Below are positions 1 to 6,900 of a stretch of DNA of 15,540 nt, piece after piece. Below the pieces are notes generated by a model. The model saw only the letters and a list, made by a program, of their open reading frames with translations, was not told the origin of the DNA and did no database searches. Position numbers and translations under genes: made by a program. Each line of letters begins with the position of its first letter. The first letter of the stretch is position 1. The DNA comes from CAZWZG01 sp964638245 (GTDB taxonomy: Bacteria > Pseudomonadota > Alphaproteobacteria > Rhodobacterales > Rhodobacteraceae). Where the stretch lies: assembly GCA_964638245.1 (NCBI GenBank), contig CAZWZG010000069.1, positions 1 through 15,540 on the forward strand, read 5' to 3'.

Positions 1-2
1 TG

Positions 3-263
3 GCGTTAAATGAGGCCGGTCACTTCAGCTGGTCCGAGTGGGCGGCGATCTTTGGACCGCTTGTAAAAGATACAGAGGCCGAGAGGTATTGGGACGTCTG
101 GTCGGACGCCATCATCGCGATGCTGGAAAACAAGGGCTTTGCAAAGGTGTCCGACGTCCAAATGCTTACCAAGCGATGGCAAGCCGCTGCACGCGCGACG
201 CCACATGGCCAGCCAATCGTGCTGTCGTCAGCGGACGAAGACCAAGCCAACCGCGCCCGGTAA
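3..263 (+). CDS. Nitrile hydratase accessory protein, C-terminal part (5' end outside window)
   Basis: An open frame enters from the left edge (first full codon at base 3) and stops at TAA 261-263, leaving 86 residues. The segment HFSWSEWAAIFGPLV, followed about 15 residues later by YWDVWSDAIIAMLENKG, matches the C-terminal half of nitrile hydratase accessory (activator) proteins. Their hallmark is an aromatic-S/G-W-x-EW-A stretch followed by an amphipathic helix that begins with a Y-W-x-x-W-like motif. Members of this family help insert cobalt or iron into nitrile hydratase, which hydrates nitriles to amides in the cytoplasm. The tail ends in TPHGQPIVLSSADEDQANRAR. The catalytic subunits would be expected upstream, outside the window, so this context cannot be tested here. 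The gene converges on the alginate lyase gene with 27 bp between stops. The start codon is not visible. Confidence 0.72.
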   Translation, partial: ALNEAGHFSWSEWAAIFGPLVKDTEAERYWDVWSDAIIAMLENKGFAKVSDVQMLTKRWQAAARATPHGQPIVLSSADEDQANRAR

Positions 264-290
264 CTCTTACGCACCGGGTGCGGGAACGTA

Positions 291-2555
291 TCATTCCGCC
301 ACTTCTACCCTGACATTGGAAAACTCAATGCCGTTATCCGGATCGCCGACCTGTTTCAACGACCCGAATGTTTTGAAGTTCACGTGAAAGGCGAGCATGC
401 CCACGGTTTCCAGATTGCTCGCCTCATCTAGATAGGTGAATTCCGATAGGCGCACGTCGCCTTCGCGCAACGAAACTGTGATCTCAGCGCCTTCGCCAAG
501 CCGTTTGACGGACATCGTACCGGTATACGTGGTGTTTGGATTGAAGGTGTAGGCATCGCCGCCTGACCCGAGGCCCTCATACCCTTTGCTTGTTCCCAAC
601 AAGCGCCCTTGGGTGTCGTCCTTATGACGGCGAATAGAGATATTGGCGCGGGCGGGGTCCGCAGGCCGGATGTCGAAATCCGCCATATAACCGGGCAGCC
701 CGTCGTAGATCGGGTTTGGGCTTTTCGAAGACGCCGACAGATCACCGTCAAGCTGGGCGCGGCCAAGCGTGTCAAACAGACCGACCCGCAGCGCCCCGCC
801 CCGGTCCTCGCCAATCGTGTCGGGCGTTATGAATGTGAAAGTGGCAGTCAGCTTTTGGCCAACCGCTAGGTTTTGAGGCGCGAAGGTCGTGCGGATGCCG
901 CGGCCCGATCCACCCGTCACAAGGCCAAGAGCACCGGGGGCCACTTCGATGGCGCTGCTGGAGCTGGTGGTCCACCAGTTTGTGTCCATGGGATAGGCGC
1001 CGTCGCTCCGATCGCCATCAGCAAAGCTGTCATCAAACACGACGCCTGCTTGGGCTTGTGTGACCTCGGCTTGCTCGGTTTGCGGTGTGAACGCAGCCTC
1101 AATACCTTCTGGTGCTGGATCATGGCTGTAATCGAGTTTGAAGAACGTCACCCGGTCGAAATCTGTATCAGGCCGCGTGCTGGTGTTGTTGCCCGTATAT
1201 GCGCCCGCTTTGAAGAACATGAATTCATCTTCCACACTGAATCCACTGGCGCGCATATCAAACGGTTCCGCCAAAATCTCCGTTTCGTCGTCGCGGATGA
1301 TCTTTAGGTGCAGCATCGGGATAAACTTGTCGCCCTCGGGTGCGCCGATAACCTCAATCTCGTAGGAAAACACCTCATCCAAGGCGATCCCGTCATCCGG
1401 GTTTGCAATCCGATTTCCGCGGCTTCCGATGACATCGACCCAGGTTTCTTTTCCGATCTCAGGATCGTGGGCAAAGTAGATCGATCCGTACTTGTTCTTG
1501 GGAAGTTTGCGATAGTAGAGCCGGATCGGCTCGTCATTCTTGGCGTGAATCTGACCAATCACAACACGCCCGACCTGATTTTCATTGCCCTCGCGGGTGA
1601 CTTGGTTGACAGCGAGCGTTGCCGTCAGCTTTCCATCAACTCCAGCCGCAGCGGCTTGAGCCGACAGGGGGGCTGATGAAAACACCCAGTTGTTTTTGTT
1701 CGGATATCCACCATCGACGCGCGTCTGGATCGCGTAGTCACCGCGCCGCAACATGCCGCGCAATTCCGTTCGCGTGTAACTCGTATTGGCTGAAGTCTTT
1801 GCGCCCGCCGGGGTCACGCGAAAGACCATGCCGCCCGTGACCGGGTCTGTGTAGAAAAAGCGCGGGTCGGTCCATCCTCCAGCAAGTTCGTTTTCGTAGA
1901 CACTGTCGGCTTTTCCGTCGCTGTCATCGTCAGCAGGCGTGGTGATATACCAACCGGTTAGGTCGAAATTCTCTCCCGGCGTCTTTGCCGGGTCGAGGCC
2001 AAACATACCGCTGCCTTGCTTTGCGGTGATCACGAGTTGATCCGGTTTGGCAACCGCCACACCACACCCGGTGGCGACAATTTCGGTAATGCTGTTCCAG
2101 TCGTTAGAGGTGTTCCCATTCGCGTTGACGCGCAGGTACCGCGCTTGCACTGCGTTGATGTCATAGGGCTCCAAGTCGAGCGTCCCTCCAACCGATTGCA
2201 TGTCTGCGACGATCAATACAAAGCTTTCGTTGTCGACGGAGGCTTCGACATTGAACTTAGTTGAGCGTTCATCGCCCTTGTGCCAGGCAATCGACAGACC
2301 CTTGACCGTCTGTTCTGCGCCAAGGTCAAGCAAGATGGATTTTGGGGTGCCTAGGCTTTCGTTGGACCACCGGGACGCCGGATCGACAACCCCGTCGATG
2401 ACATTGTGAGGGCCGTAAGCATCGTCATACAGCCCGTCATCCACCGCGGACACGATGACCAAGGTATCATTGGCATCGCAAGGGCTGTTGGCTGAGGCCT
2501 GCGTTGCAAAAACGATGAACGCGGCGGCTAGGGATTTCGGCACGCAAGATGTCAT
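291..2555 (-). CDS. Secreted multidomain PL7-family alginate lyase
   Basis: Protein of 754 residues. Residues 1-22 form a signal peptide (hydrophobic LAAAFIVFA core, likely cut after ASA), so the enzyme is exported. Residues about 30-165 resemble an F5/8-type (discoidin, CBM32-like) carbohydrate-binding domain. Residues about 175-475 are the catalytic beta-jelly-roll, with all three PL7 signatures: RTELR (262-266), QIH (335-337) and FFKAGAY (447-453). PL7 enzymes cleave alginate by beta-elimination; the isoleucine in QIH is usually linked to activity on guluronate-containing rather than pure mannuronate blocks. Residues about 505-754 are an extra beta-rich domain I do not recognise, after a Q/A/E-rich linker. 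The ATG is preceded by a strong GGAGGAG at 5 nt. No alginate transporter or second lyase is visible, so this is a solitary lyase within the window. It lies outside the integrated element. Confidence 0.88.
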   Translation of the reverse strand: MTSCVPKSLAAAFIVFATQASANSPCDANDTLVIVSAVDDGLYDDAYGPHNVIDGVVDPASRWSNESLGTPKSILLDLGAEQTVKGLSIAWHKGDERSTKFNVEASVDNESFVLIVADMQSVGGTLDLEPYDINAVQARYLRVNANGNTSNDWNSITEIVATGCGVAVAKPDQLVITAKQGSGMFGLDPAKTPGENFDLTGWYITTPADDDSDGKADSVYENELAGGWTDPRFFYTDPVTGGMVFRVTPAGAKTSANTSYTRTELRGMLRRGDYAIQTRVDGGYPNKNNWVFSSAPLSAQAAAAGVDGKLTATLAVNQVTREGNENQVGRVVIGQIHAKNDEPIRLYYRKLPKNKYGSIYFAHDPEIGKETWVDVIGSRGNRIANPDDGIALDEVFSYEIEVIGAPEGDKFIPMLHLKIIRDDETEILAEPFDMRASGFSVEDEFMFFKAGAYTGNNTSTRPDTDFDRVTFFKLDYSHDPAPEGIEAAFTPQTEQAEVTQAQAGVVFDDSFADGDRSDGAYPMDTNWWTTSSSSAIEVAPGALGLVTGGSGRGIRTTFAPQNLAVGQKLTATFTFITPDTIGEDRGGALRVGLFDTLGRAQLDGDLSASSKSPNPIYDGLPGYMADFDIRPADPARANISIRRHKDDTQGRLLGTSKGYEGLGSGGDAYTFNPNTTYTGTMSVKRLGEGAEITVSLREGDVRLSEFTYLDEASNLETVGMLAFHVNFKTFGSLKQVGDPDNGIEFSNVRVEVAE

Positions 2556-2577
2556 TGGTTCTCCTCCACTGATATCT

Positions 2578-2595
2578 TACTAGTAAACTAGTATA
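2578..2595 (-). promoter_or_regulatory. Palindromic operator overlapping the likely alginate lyase promoter
   Basis: Bases 2578-2593 form a perfect interrupted palindrome, TACTAGT-AA-ACTAGTA, 22 bp upstream of the lyase start. A possible -10 box on the minus strand (TATACT, complement of 2590-2595) overlaps its distal half, and a GTATAC core like that of GntR-type uronate regulators also overlaps it. I see no convincing -35. A protein bound here would block transcription, as expected for a substrate-induced polysaccharide lyase. The regulator is not in the window. The palindrome is seen directly; the operator role is inferred. Confidence 0.45.
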
Positions 2596-2779
2596 CATTT
2601 TGATGTCTAGCCTGACGTCAGTGCCGTATGTCGCGGGTATGGGAGGGCGCGGATTGTTGCAGCACGCGCGCAAAAGCAGACGTTTGACTGGATCACGTTG
2701 CAGATGCTCAATGCGGTTTCGGGCGTCATGCTCGTTCGCGAAACGCAGTTCGCCCGAACGTATTTCGACCGGAGGTCGC

Positions 2780-3436
2780 ATGAGCACTTTTGATAGCTTC
2801 TCTTCTGAAGCGATTCAGTTTTTGACGGATTTGAAAGCCAACAACTCCAGAGACTGGTTTCAGACAAACAAGCCTGTTTACGAAGACCACGTCAAAGAAC
2901 CAGGCAAACGGTTTGCAGATGCATTGTCCGTCGCTCTCGGCGATCTAACCGGGCACCGGCACCACAGCAAAATCTTCCGGATCAACCGAGACATCCGATT
3001 TTCCAAGGACAAGACGCCGTACAACGCGCACCTGCACATCGCGTTCAAGCCGGACATTGACGCTGGCCAGGCGCCGATGTGGTTCTTTGGGTTGTCGCCC
3101 ACAGGTTTGGCAATGGGATGCGGCGTGTTCCAATATGAAAAAGCCCATTTGGACCGGTTTCGCCAAGCCATGTCCGGCGCAAAAGGCGCTGATTTGATAG
3201 CGTTGAGCAGGGAACTCGACGCGTCAGGCATTCGTATTGGCGACCCCGACCTGAAGCGCGTGCCGAATGGTTTTGACAAAGACCATCCCAACGGCGACGC
3301 GTTGCGGCGAAAAGGGTTTGCGGCTTGGATCGATAAAGACGATCCAGCATTTGCGACCCAGCCTGCGCTCGTATCGCGAACGGTTGATGAATTCAGGCGA
3401 CTGCTGCCAGTCTTCGACCTGCTCTCCGAGCTATGA
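2780..3436 (+). CDS. DUF2461 (TIGR02453-like) protein of unknown function
   Basis: 218-residue soluble protein with no signal peptide or membrane segment. Family features are the N-terminal FLTDLKANNSRDWFQTNKPVY segment (residues about 14-34), the KIFRINRDIRFSKDKTPYNAHLHIAF core (about 65-90) and the GLSPTGLAMGCGVF strand pair (about 104-117). This arrangement is typical of the widespread DUF2461 family, whose biochemical role is not established. I chose ATG 2780 because GGAGG lies 4 nt upstream and homology begins there; the frame is open further upstream, but that extension is unlike the family. It ends 59 bp before the attL core and belongs to the host chromosome rather than the element. 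Confidence 0.85.
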   Translation: MSTFDSFSSEAIQFLTDLKANNSRDWFQTNKPVYEDHVKEPGKRFADALSVALGDLTGHRHHSKIFRINRDIRFSKDKTPYNAHLHIAFKPDIDAGQAPMWFFGLSPTGLAMGCGVFQYEKAHLDRFRQAMSGAKGADLIALSRELDASGIRIGDPDLKRVPNGFDKDHPNGDALRRKGFAAWIDKDDPAFATQPALVSRTVDEFRRLLPVFDLLSEL

Positions 3437-3495
3437 ACGCGCGAGGCAAGAGCGGCAAACTCTCGCATGCCAGGTCGCAGAATAGTCGGAAGCGA

Positions 3496-3514
3496 AAGTG
3501 GCAGCCCGTAGGGG
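3496..3514 (+). repeat. attL core (19-bp copy of tRNA-Glu 3' end)
   Basis: AAGTGGCAGCCCGTAGGGG, identical to 15487-15505. The bases next to the repeat differ on both sides (preceding A versus C, following G versus A), so 19 bp is the exact identity. It lies between the DUF2461 gene and the element's first genes. The integrase lies at the other end. Confidence 0.88.
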
Positions 3515-3546
3515 GCTTCAACAATCTCCTGTAATCAATGCCTTAG

Positions 3547-3562
3547 CAAAAGTGGGACACTT
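3547..3562 (+). repeat. Subterminal inverted repeat, left copy (candidate integrase/excisionase arm site)
   Basis: CAAAAGTGGGACACTT starts 32 bp inside attL. Its exact reverse complement is at 15405-15420, just inside attR. The motif itself contains the short dyad AAGTG-N3-CACTT. Paired sites flanking both att cores are what tyrosine recombinase arm-type or recombination-directionality-factor sites look like. Confidence 0.6.
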
Positions 3563-3597
3563 CGCTTCTTCTACGTAAATTCAGGGAAATTCGGGAA

Positions 3598-3608
3598 AAG
3601 TGTCCCAC
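3598..3608 (-). repeat. Second left-end copy of the GTGGGACACTT motif, inverted
   Basis: AAGTGTCCCAC is the reverse complement of the last 11 bases of the 3547-3562 site, so two copies face each other 35 bp apart. Together with the right-end copies this gives at least four GTGGGACA motifs in the element's subterminal regions. A regulatory or recombination role is inferred. Confidence 0.5.
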
Positions 3609-3615
3609 CGTTTCA

Positions 3616-3851
3616 ATGGCTTGGGGTGCGATTCCGAACAACCGACGAGAGAATCGGAGTGGGAGCTTGTCAGTGGCATTTGGTCAATCGCGAAGATCGT
3701 TTGACCTCCAAAATCGAAATACGCCAAGACGAGAAAAGGGGCCAGTTGCGGCTATGCAACTGACCCCATGGACCTTGAGGTGTGGCGTTAGCCACGTCCT
3801 TGATCCCGCCACCACAACGGAACAAATGGTTCGCTTGCGAAAGGAAACCAT
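3616..3851 (+). other. Structured leader of the primase gene
   Basis: This stretch holds three nested-looking dyads: 3738-3749 with 3756-3767 (GGGGCCAGTTGC / GCAACTGACCCC, 11 of 12 paired, loop 6), 3782-3786 with 3791-3795 (GTGGC / GCCAC, loop 4), and a TTCGC-tt-GCGAA dyad directly before the AAGGA Shine-Dalgarno of the primase. A 79-codon frame (ATG 3616 to TGA 3853-3855) also crosses it and overlaps the primase GTG as GTGA, which would allow translational coupling. However, it lacks a ribosome site and looks unlike a known protein, so I do not call it a gene. The region may be an RNA or operator leader controlling replication. Confidence 0.4.
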
Positions 3852-6017
3852 GTGAAAAAACGTATTGCAAATAAGTCTCAATTGCAACGAGAGAAACTGC
3901 CAAACATGCTCATGGAGAACCGTGAACTGGTGGTTCTTGGAGCCGCTCTGCATTGGTTGCATCCAGAGTCTAAACGCCCCATTGGTAACGACTGGTCGCA
4001 GAAACCGCGCGCCGATTTGGACAAGCTCTCGCGCACCTATGAACCGGGTAACAATGTTGGCCTTCGCCTAGGTAAACCGTCTCTAACCCCCTCAGGTTTT
4101 TTGCAGGTGATCGACCTCGACATTCGCAACGATTCCAAGGCTGGGGAAGCCCGCTTTGCACTTTTGGAACTTTGTCCGAATGCAGATGATCTACCTACGG
4201 TGCAAAGCGGTTCCGGTGGTTTGTCACGGCACTTCTATTTTGTCAGTCCTGAACCGCTTTCATCTCGCAAGCTGGCGAAGTCGGAAGGCTTTACGATGGT
4301 CTGGGACGAAACCAAGGGCCGCGACGTCAAAAAGACTGACTGGGAAATTGAATTGCTGGGCACCGGCAAGCAAGTCGTGCTGCCACCGTCGATTCACCCC
4401 GACACTGGACAAGCTTACGAATGGCTGAAACCCATTGCTCAACAGGATTTGGAGTGGGAGGGACTGGGGCCTGAAATCGACCTGACTCCGTTCAAGCGGG
4501 CCGAACCAAAACCCGTGGATACCGGAGACCCGATTATCGCCGAACTGCTTGGCCCAATTGGGCCGCGTGCAAGTTTCAAGGATATACGCGCTGCGCTGGA
4601 ATTCATCGGGGACCATGACGACCGCGACAACTGGTTACGCATCGGGGCCGCGCTGCATCATTGGGACAACGGCGGCGATTCTGGTTATCAGTTATGGTGC
4701 GAATGGTCGGAACAGTCCGAGAAATTCGACTCCAAGGACCAAGCCCGAACCTGGAAGTCCCTTGGCCGGTCGCGCGGGCCGCGAGTCACGGTTGCAAGCA
4801 TCTTCGCCATGGCGCGGGAGGGCGGCTGGTGCCCCTGGACGGATGATGACTTTCCAGACCTGCCCGAACCGTTCGAAGACCTCTTGGGCGGCGACGGTGA
4901 AGCCCTTGATCTGACCGGCAATGCGGACAAGCCTAAGGCGGCGCTGCGTTTCCTCACGCCTGACCAATGCGCCACAGCACCCAAGCGCGGATACGTCGTG
5001 AAAGGTCTGTTGGCACCGCAAGATGTGGTGGCGATTGTGGGTGCCCCCGGCTGCGGCAAGTCCACTGTTGCACCGCTTATCGGATACATGGTCGCGCAGG
5101 GCAAAGAAGCCTTTGGACAGCGCACCCGGCAAGGGGGCGTCTTCTATGTCGCCGCTGAGGATGAAACCGGCTTGCAGATGCGTGTTGCGGCGTTGCGGCG
5201 CGAACATGGGGACGCCGATGGATTCAACGTGGTGGCGGGCGTGTCTGATCTGCTGGACAAGGACTCTGGGCAATTGGCGGCACTTGTCGAAGCGGTCAAG
5301 GCACAGCGCCCTTCGCTTGTCATCCTTGATACCCTTGCAATGGCATTTCCCGGACTTGAGGAAAACGACGCAGCGGCGATGGGGCGCGTGGTGCATGTCG
5401 CACGGCGGCTGACCAAACGGGGCGCCGCTGTCGTGCTTATCCACCATGACACCAAAGCGGGCGACGGGTTGCCGCGTGGGCATTCGATCCTGAACGGGGC
5501 GCTGGACGTGTCCCTTGCGCTCAAGCGGGACGGCAAGAGCGTGGTGGGGCATCTGTCGAAAAACCGCAACGGGCCTTGTGATCTCACAATTGAGTTTGAA
5601 ATCGACAGTGCCGAGCTTGGCGAAGACGAAGACGGCGAATTGATTACAGCTGCGCTGTGCCGTCCGACCGATGATCCGTTCGCAGAACTCGCAGAAACCC
5701 AGCCGCGCAGCGCGAAGGGGCGGGTCTTCATGGATGCGCTGTATTCCATCATGGAAGAAACCGGCGGGGAGTTTGCCACGGTGGCTGACGTCAAAATGCG
5801 ACTGGTTCAATCTCAGGCTTTGTCCCGCTCCGACAAGAGTGAGACCCAGCGCAAGGCGTTCAATCGGGTCAAGGATGAGCTGGCGGGACAGGGGTTTATC
5901 ACCTGGCGTGTCCCGCCCCAAGACCCCGGAACATGCCTCAAACCATTGGTTTCACGAGAAGATTGCTTGGGCGATTGGACAGCGGGACAGGCGGGACATG
6001 AGCGGGACAAGCGGTAA
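3852..6017 (+). CDS. Primase-polymerase / AAA helicase replication protein
   Basis: 721-residue cytoplasmic replication initiator. Residues about 25-210 are an archaeo-eukaryotic primase-polymerase domain: metal-binding DLD (88-90), SGSGGLSRH (119-127) and GTGKQVVLPPSIHP (170-183). Residues about 240-325 resemble a PriCT-type linker (DNWLRIGAALHHW, EQARTWKSL-like core). Residues about 365-600 are a RepA/AAA_25-type ATPase with Walker A GAPGCGKST (397-405) and Walker B LVILD (489-493). The last 80 residues may form a winged helix that binds the origin. The protein should prime and unwind the element's DNA after excision, much as P4 alpha-type proteins do. I use GTG 3852, which has AAGGA 6 nt upstream; the ATG two bases earlier is followed at once by a stop. 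The 3' end overlaps a GGGACA repeat cluster, the likely origin. Confidence 0.88.
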   Translation: MKKRIANKSQLQREKLPNMLMENRELVVLGAALHWLHPESKRPIGNDWSQKPRADLDKLSRTYEPGNNVGLRLGKPSLTPSGFLQVIDLDIRNDSKAGEARFALLELCPNADDLPTVQSGSGGLSRHFYFVSPEPLSSRKLAKSEGFTMVWDETKGRDVKKTDWEIELLGTGKQVVLPPSIHPDTGQAYEWLKPIAQQDLEWEGLGPEIDLTPFKRAEPKPVDTGDPIIAELLGPIGPRASFKDIRAALEFIGDHDDRDNWLRIGAALHHWDNGGDSGYQLWCEWSEQSEKFDSKDQARTWKSLGRSRGPRVTVASIFAMAREGGWCPWTDDDFPDLPEPFEDLLGGDGEALDLTGNADKPKAALRFLTPDQCATAPKRGYVVKGLLAPQDVVAIVGAPGCGKSTVAPLIGYMVAQGKEAFGQRTRQGGVFYVAAEDETGLQMRVAALRREHGDADGFNVVAGVSDLLDKDSGQLAALVEAVKAQRPSLVILDTLAMAFPGLEENDAAAMGRVVHVARRLTKRGAAVVLIHHDTKAGDGLPRGHSILNGALDVSLALKRDGKSVVGHLSKNRNGPCDLTIEFEIDSAELGEDEDGELITAALCRPTDDPFAELAETQPRSAKGRVFMDALYSIMEETGGEFATVADVKMRLVQSQALSRSDKSETQRKAFNRVKDELAGQGFITWRVPPQDPGTCLKPLVSREDCLGDWTAGQAGHERDKR

Positions 6018-6086
6018 ATGTCCCACGGGACTCAGGCGGGACATGCCGGGACAGGGGTCTTAGGACCTGTCCCGCTGTCCCGTCCC
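5984..6086 (+). repeat. Iteron-like GGGACA/TGTCCC cluster, candidate replication origin
   Basis: Within about 100 bp the hexamer GGGACA occurs at 5984, 5993, 6004, 6038 and 6048, and its inverse TGTCCC at 6019, 6068 and 6076. Two outliers sit at 5885 and 5909. Neighbouring direct copies are 9-11 bp apart, about one helical turn. CGGGACAGG (6047-6055) pairs with CCTGTCCCG (6066-6074) to form a 9-bp stem without a trailing T-run. The cluster covers the end of the primase gene. Iterons beside the initiator gene are typical origins; GTGGGACA also occurs at both element ends. Confidence 0.6.
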
Positions 6087-6130
6087 ATCGGAACAAGGTG
6101 AAAAGAAGCAGAGAGGCAAACAGCAAACCA

Positions 6131-6283
6131 ATGGCAACGAATCAATCGAACAGCACAACCCATCATGCGCCCCAACCCATCATGGCTTCTACGGGTCCTT
6201 CCCAAGGGGGACCGGCCGCGGGGGGCGCTGACCGCGGAAGAACGCGCTTTGCAAAATTTTTTGAATTGGGTAAAACATGCTGA
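6131..6283 (+). CDS. Small unassigned ORF upstream of the small terminase
   Basis: 50 codons from ATG 6131 (an in-frame GTG at 6098 would give 61). The protein is rich in S, T, P and G and ends in RGRTRFAKFFELGKTC; I do not recognise it. Its TGA (6281-6283) overlaps the start of the small terminase (ATG 6277), which lacks a good ribosome site of its own, so translational coupling would make sense. Against it, the ribosome site of this ORF is weak (AGAGG about 15 nt away), the composition is low-complexity, and the DNA contains GC-rich dyads that could instead belong to a cos/packaging site. Confidence 0.33.
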   Translation: MATNQSNSTTHHAPQPIMASTGPSQGGPAAGGADRGRTRFAKFFELGKTC

Positions 6284-6900
6284 CCTATCCCGAAAACTCC
6301 GACGACTTTGAAAACCTGCTGGGCGACGTGGGACTGGATACCCCGTCACAGAGAGACAGCGCCCCGCTGGTAAACGACTCGGCCTCTTCGGCACCCAAGG
6401 CACCCGAACCCGGCGACGGCGTTCTTGAGCCGATTCCTGCGATGGTGAACGAAGCTGAAATGGCACGCATCCTTGGACTCGGAATCAGCCGGGTTCGGGG
6501 GCTGTTTTCCGAACGGAAATTGGTGAAGCCGAAACGCGGCCAATACGATGTTAGGGCATCACTGCTGACCTATATCGAAGACCTGCGGATGAAGGCATCC
6601 CGCATGGGGCCGGGGATGAAAACGACCCCTGCCAATTCCAAGCTGCACGACGAAAAGCTGCGCCTTGCAAAAGAGCAAGCGGACAAGATCGAAATCCAGA
6701 ACGCCGCAGCACGCGGCGAGTTGGTCAAATCCTCAGAAGTCGAACGCGCTTGGGCTGCGATGCTGCGCGACGTGCGGGCGGCGATGCTGGCGGTTCCAAG
6801 CCGCTGCGGCGCGACCCTGCCGCACCTGACTGCCTATGACGTTGCCGAAATCGACCGGGAAATCCGGGCCGCATTGGAGGGTCTTGCAGATGGGAATTGA
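6277..6900 (+). CDS. Terminase small subunit, lambda Nu1-like
   Basis: 207 residues. An acidic, S/P-rich N-terminus (1-55) precedes a winged helix-turn-helix (about 57-102, VNEAEMARILGLGISRVRG) that would bind the packaging site. A long charged helix (about 122-150, KLRLAKEQADKIEIQNAAARGELV) leads into EVERAWAAMLRDVRAAMLAVPSR, the conserved Nu1-family C-terminal block that contacts the large subunit. The subunit recognises cos DNA and starts packaging into the prohead. It overlaps the large terminase start by 11 bp, typical of a Nu1-A pair. The usual lambda Nu1 is about 180 residues, so the length fits with a small N-terminal extension. The start is supported mainly by overlap with the upstream small ORF. 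Confidence 0.82.
   Translation: MLTYPENSDDFENLLGDVGLDTPSQRDSAPLVNDSASSAPKAPEPGDGVLEPIPAMVNEAEMARILGLGISRVRGLFSERKLVKPKRGQYDVRASLLTYIEDLRMKASRMGPGMKTTPANSKLHDEKLRLAKEQADKIEIQNAAARGELVKSSEVERAWAAMLRDVRAAMLAVPSRCGATLPHLTAYDVAEIDREIRAALEGLADGN

Noticed and set aside
2600..2779. 60-residue N-terminal extension of the DUF2461 gene
   Set aside because: Arginine/cysteine-rich sequence unlike the family; the strong GGAGG before ATG 2780 decides the start.
3616..3855. 79-codon plus-strand frame ending in a GTGA overlap with the primase start
   Set aside because: The overlap is attractive, but there is no ribosome site, no recognisable domain, and its sequence is dictated by strong dyads; noted under the leader instead of being called a gene.
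4692..5921. 409-codon minus-strand frame inside the primase gene
   Set aside because: Composition (R, H, C, P rich) and position opposite a gene with clear Walker and primase motifs mark it as a shadow frame of GC-rich coding DNA.
6047..6074. Rho-independent terminator after the primase
   Set aside because: The 9-bp stem lacks a following T-run and is built from the GGGACA/TGTCCC repeats, so it is treated as part of the candidate origin.
5984..6086. CRISPR array
   Set aside because: The repeated unit is only 6-8 bp in both orientations with 9-34 bp spacing, and no cas genes are present; iterons fit better.
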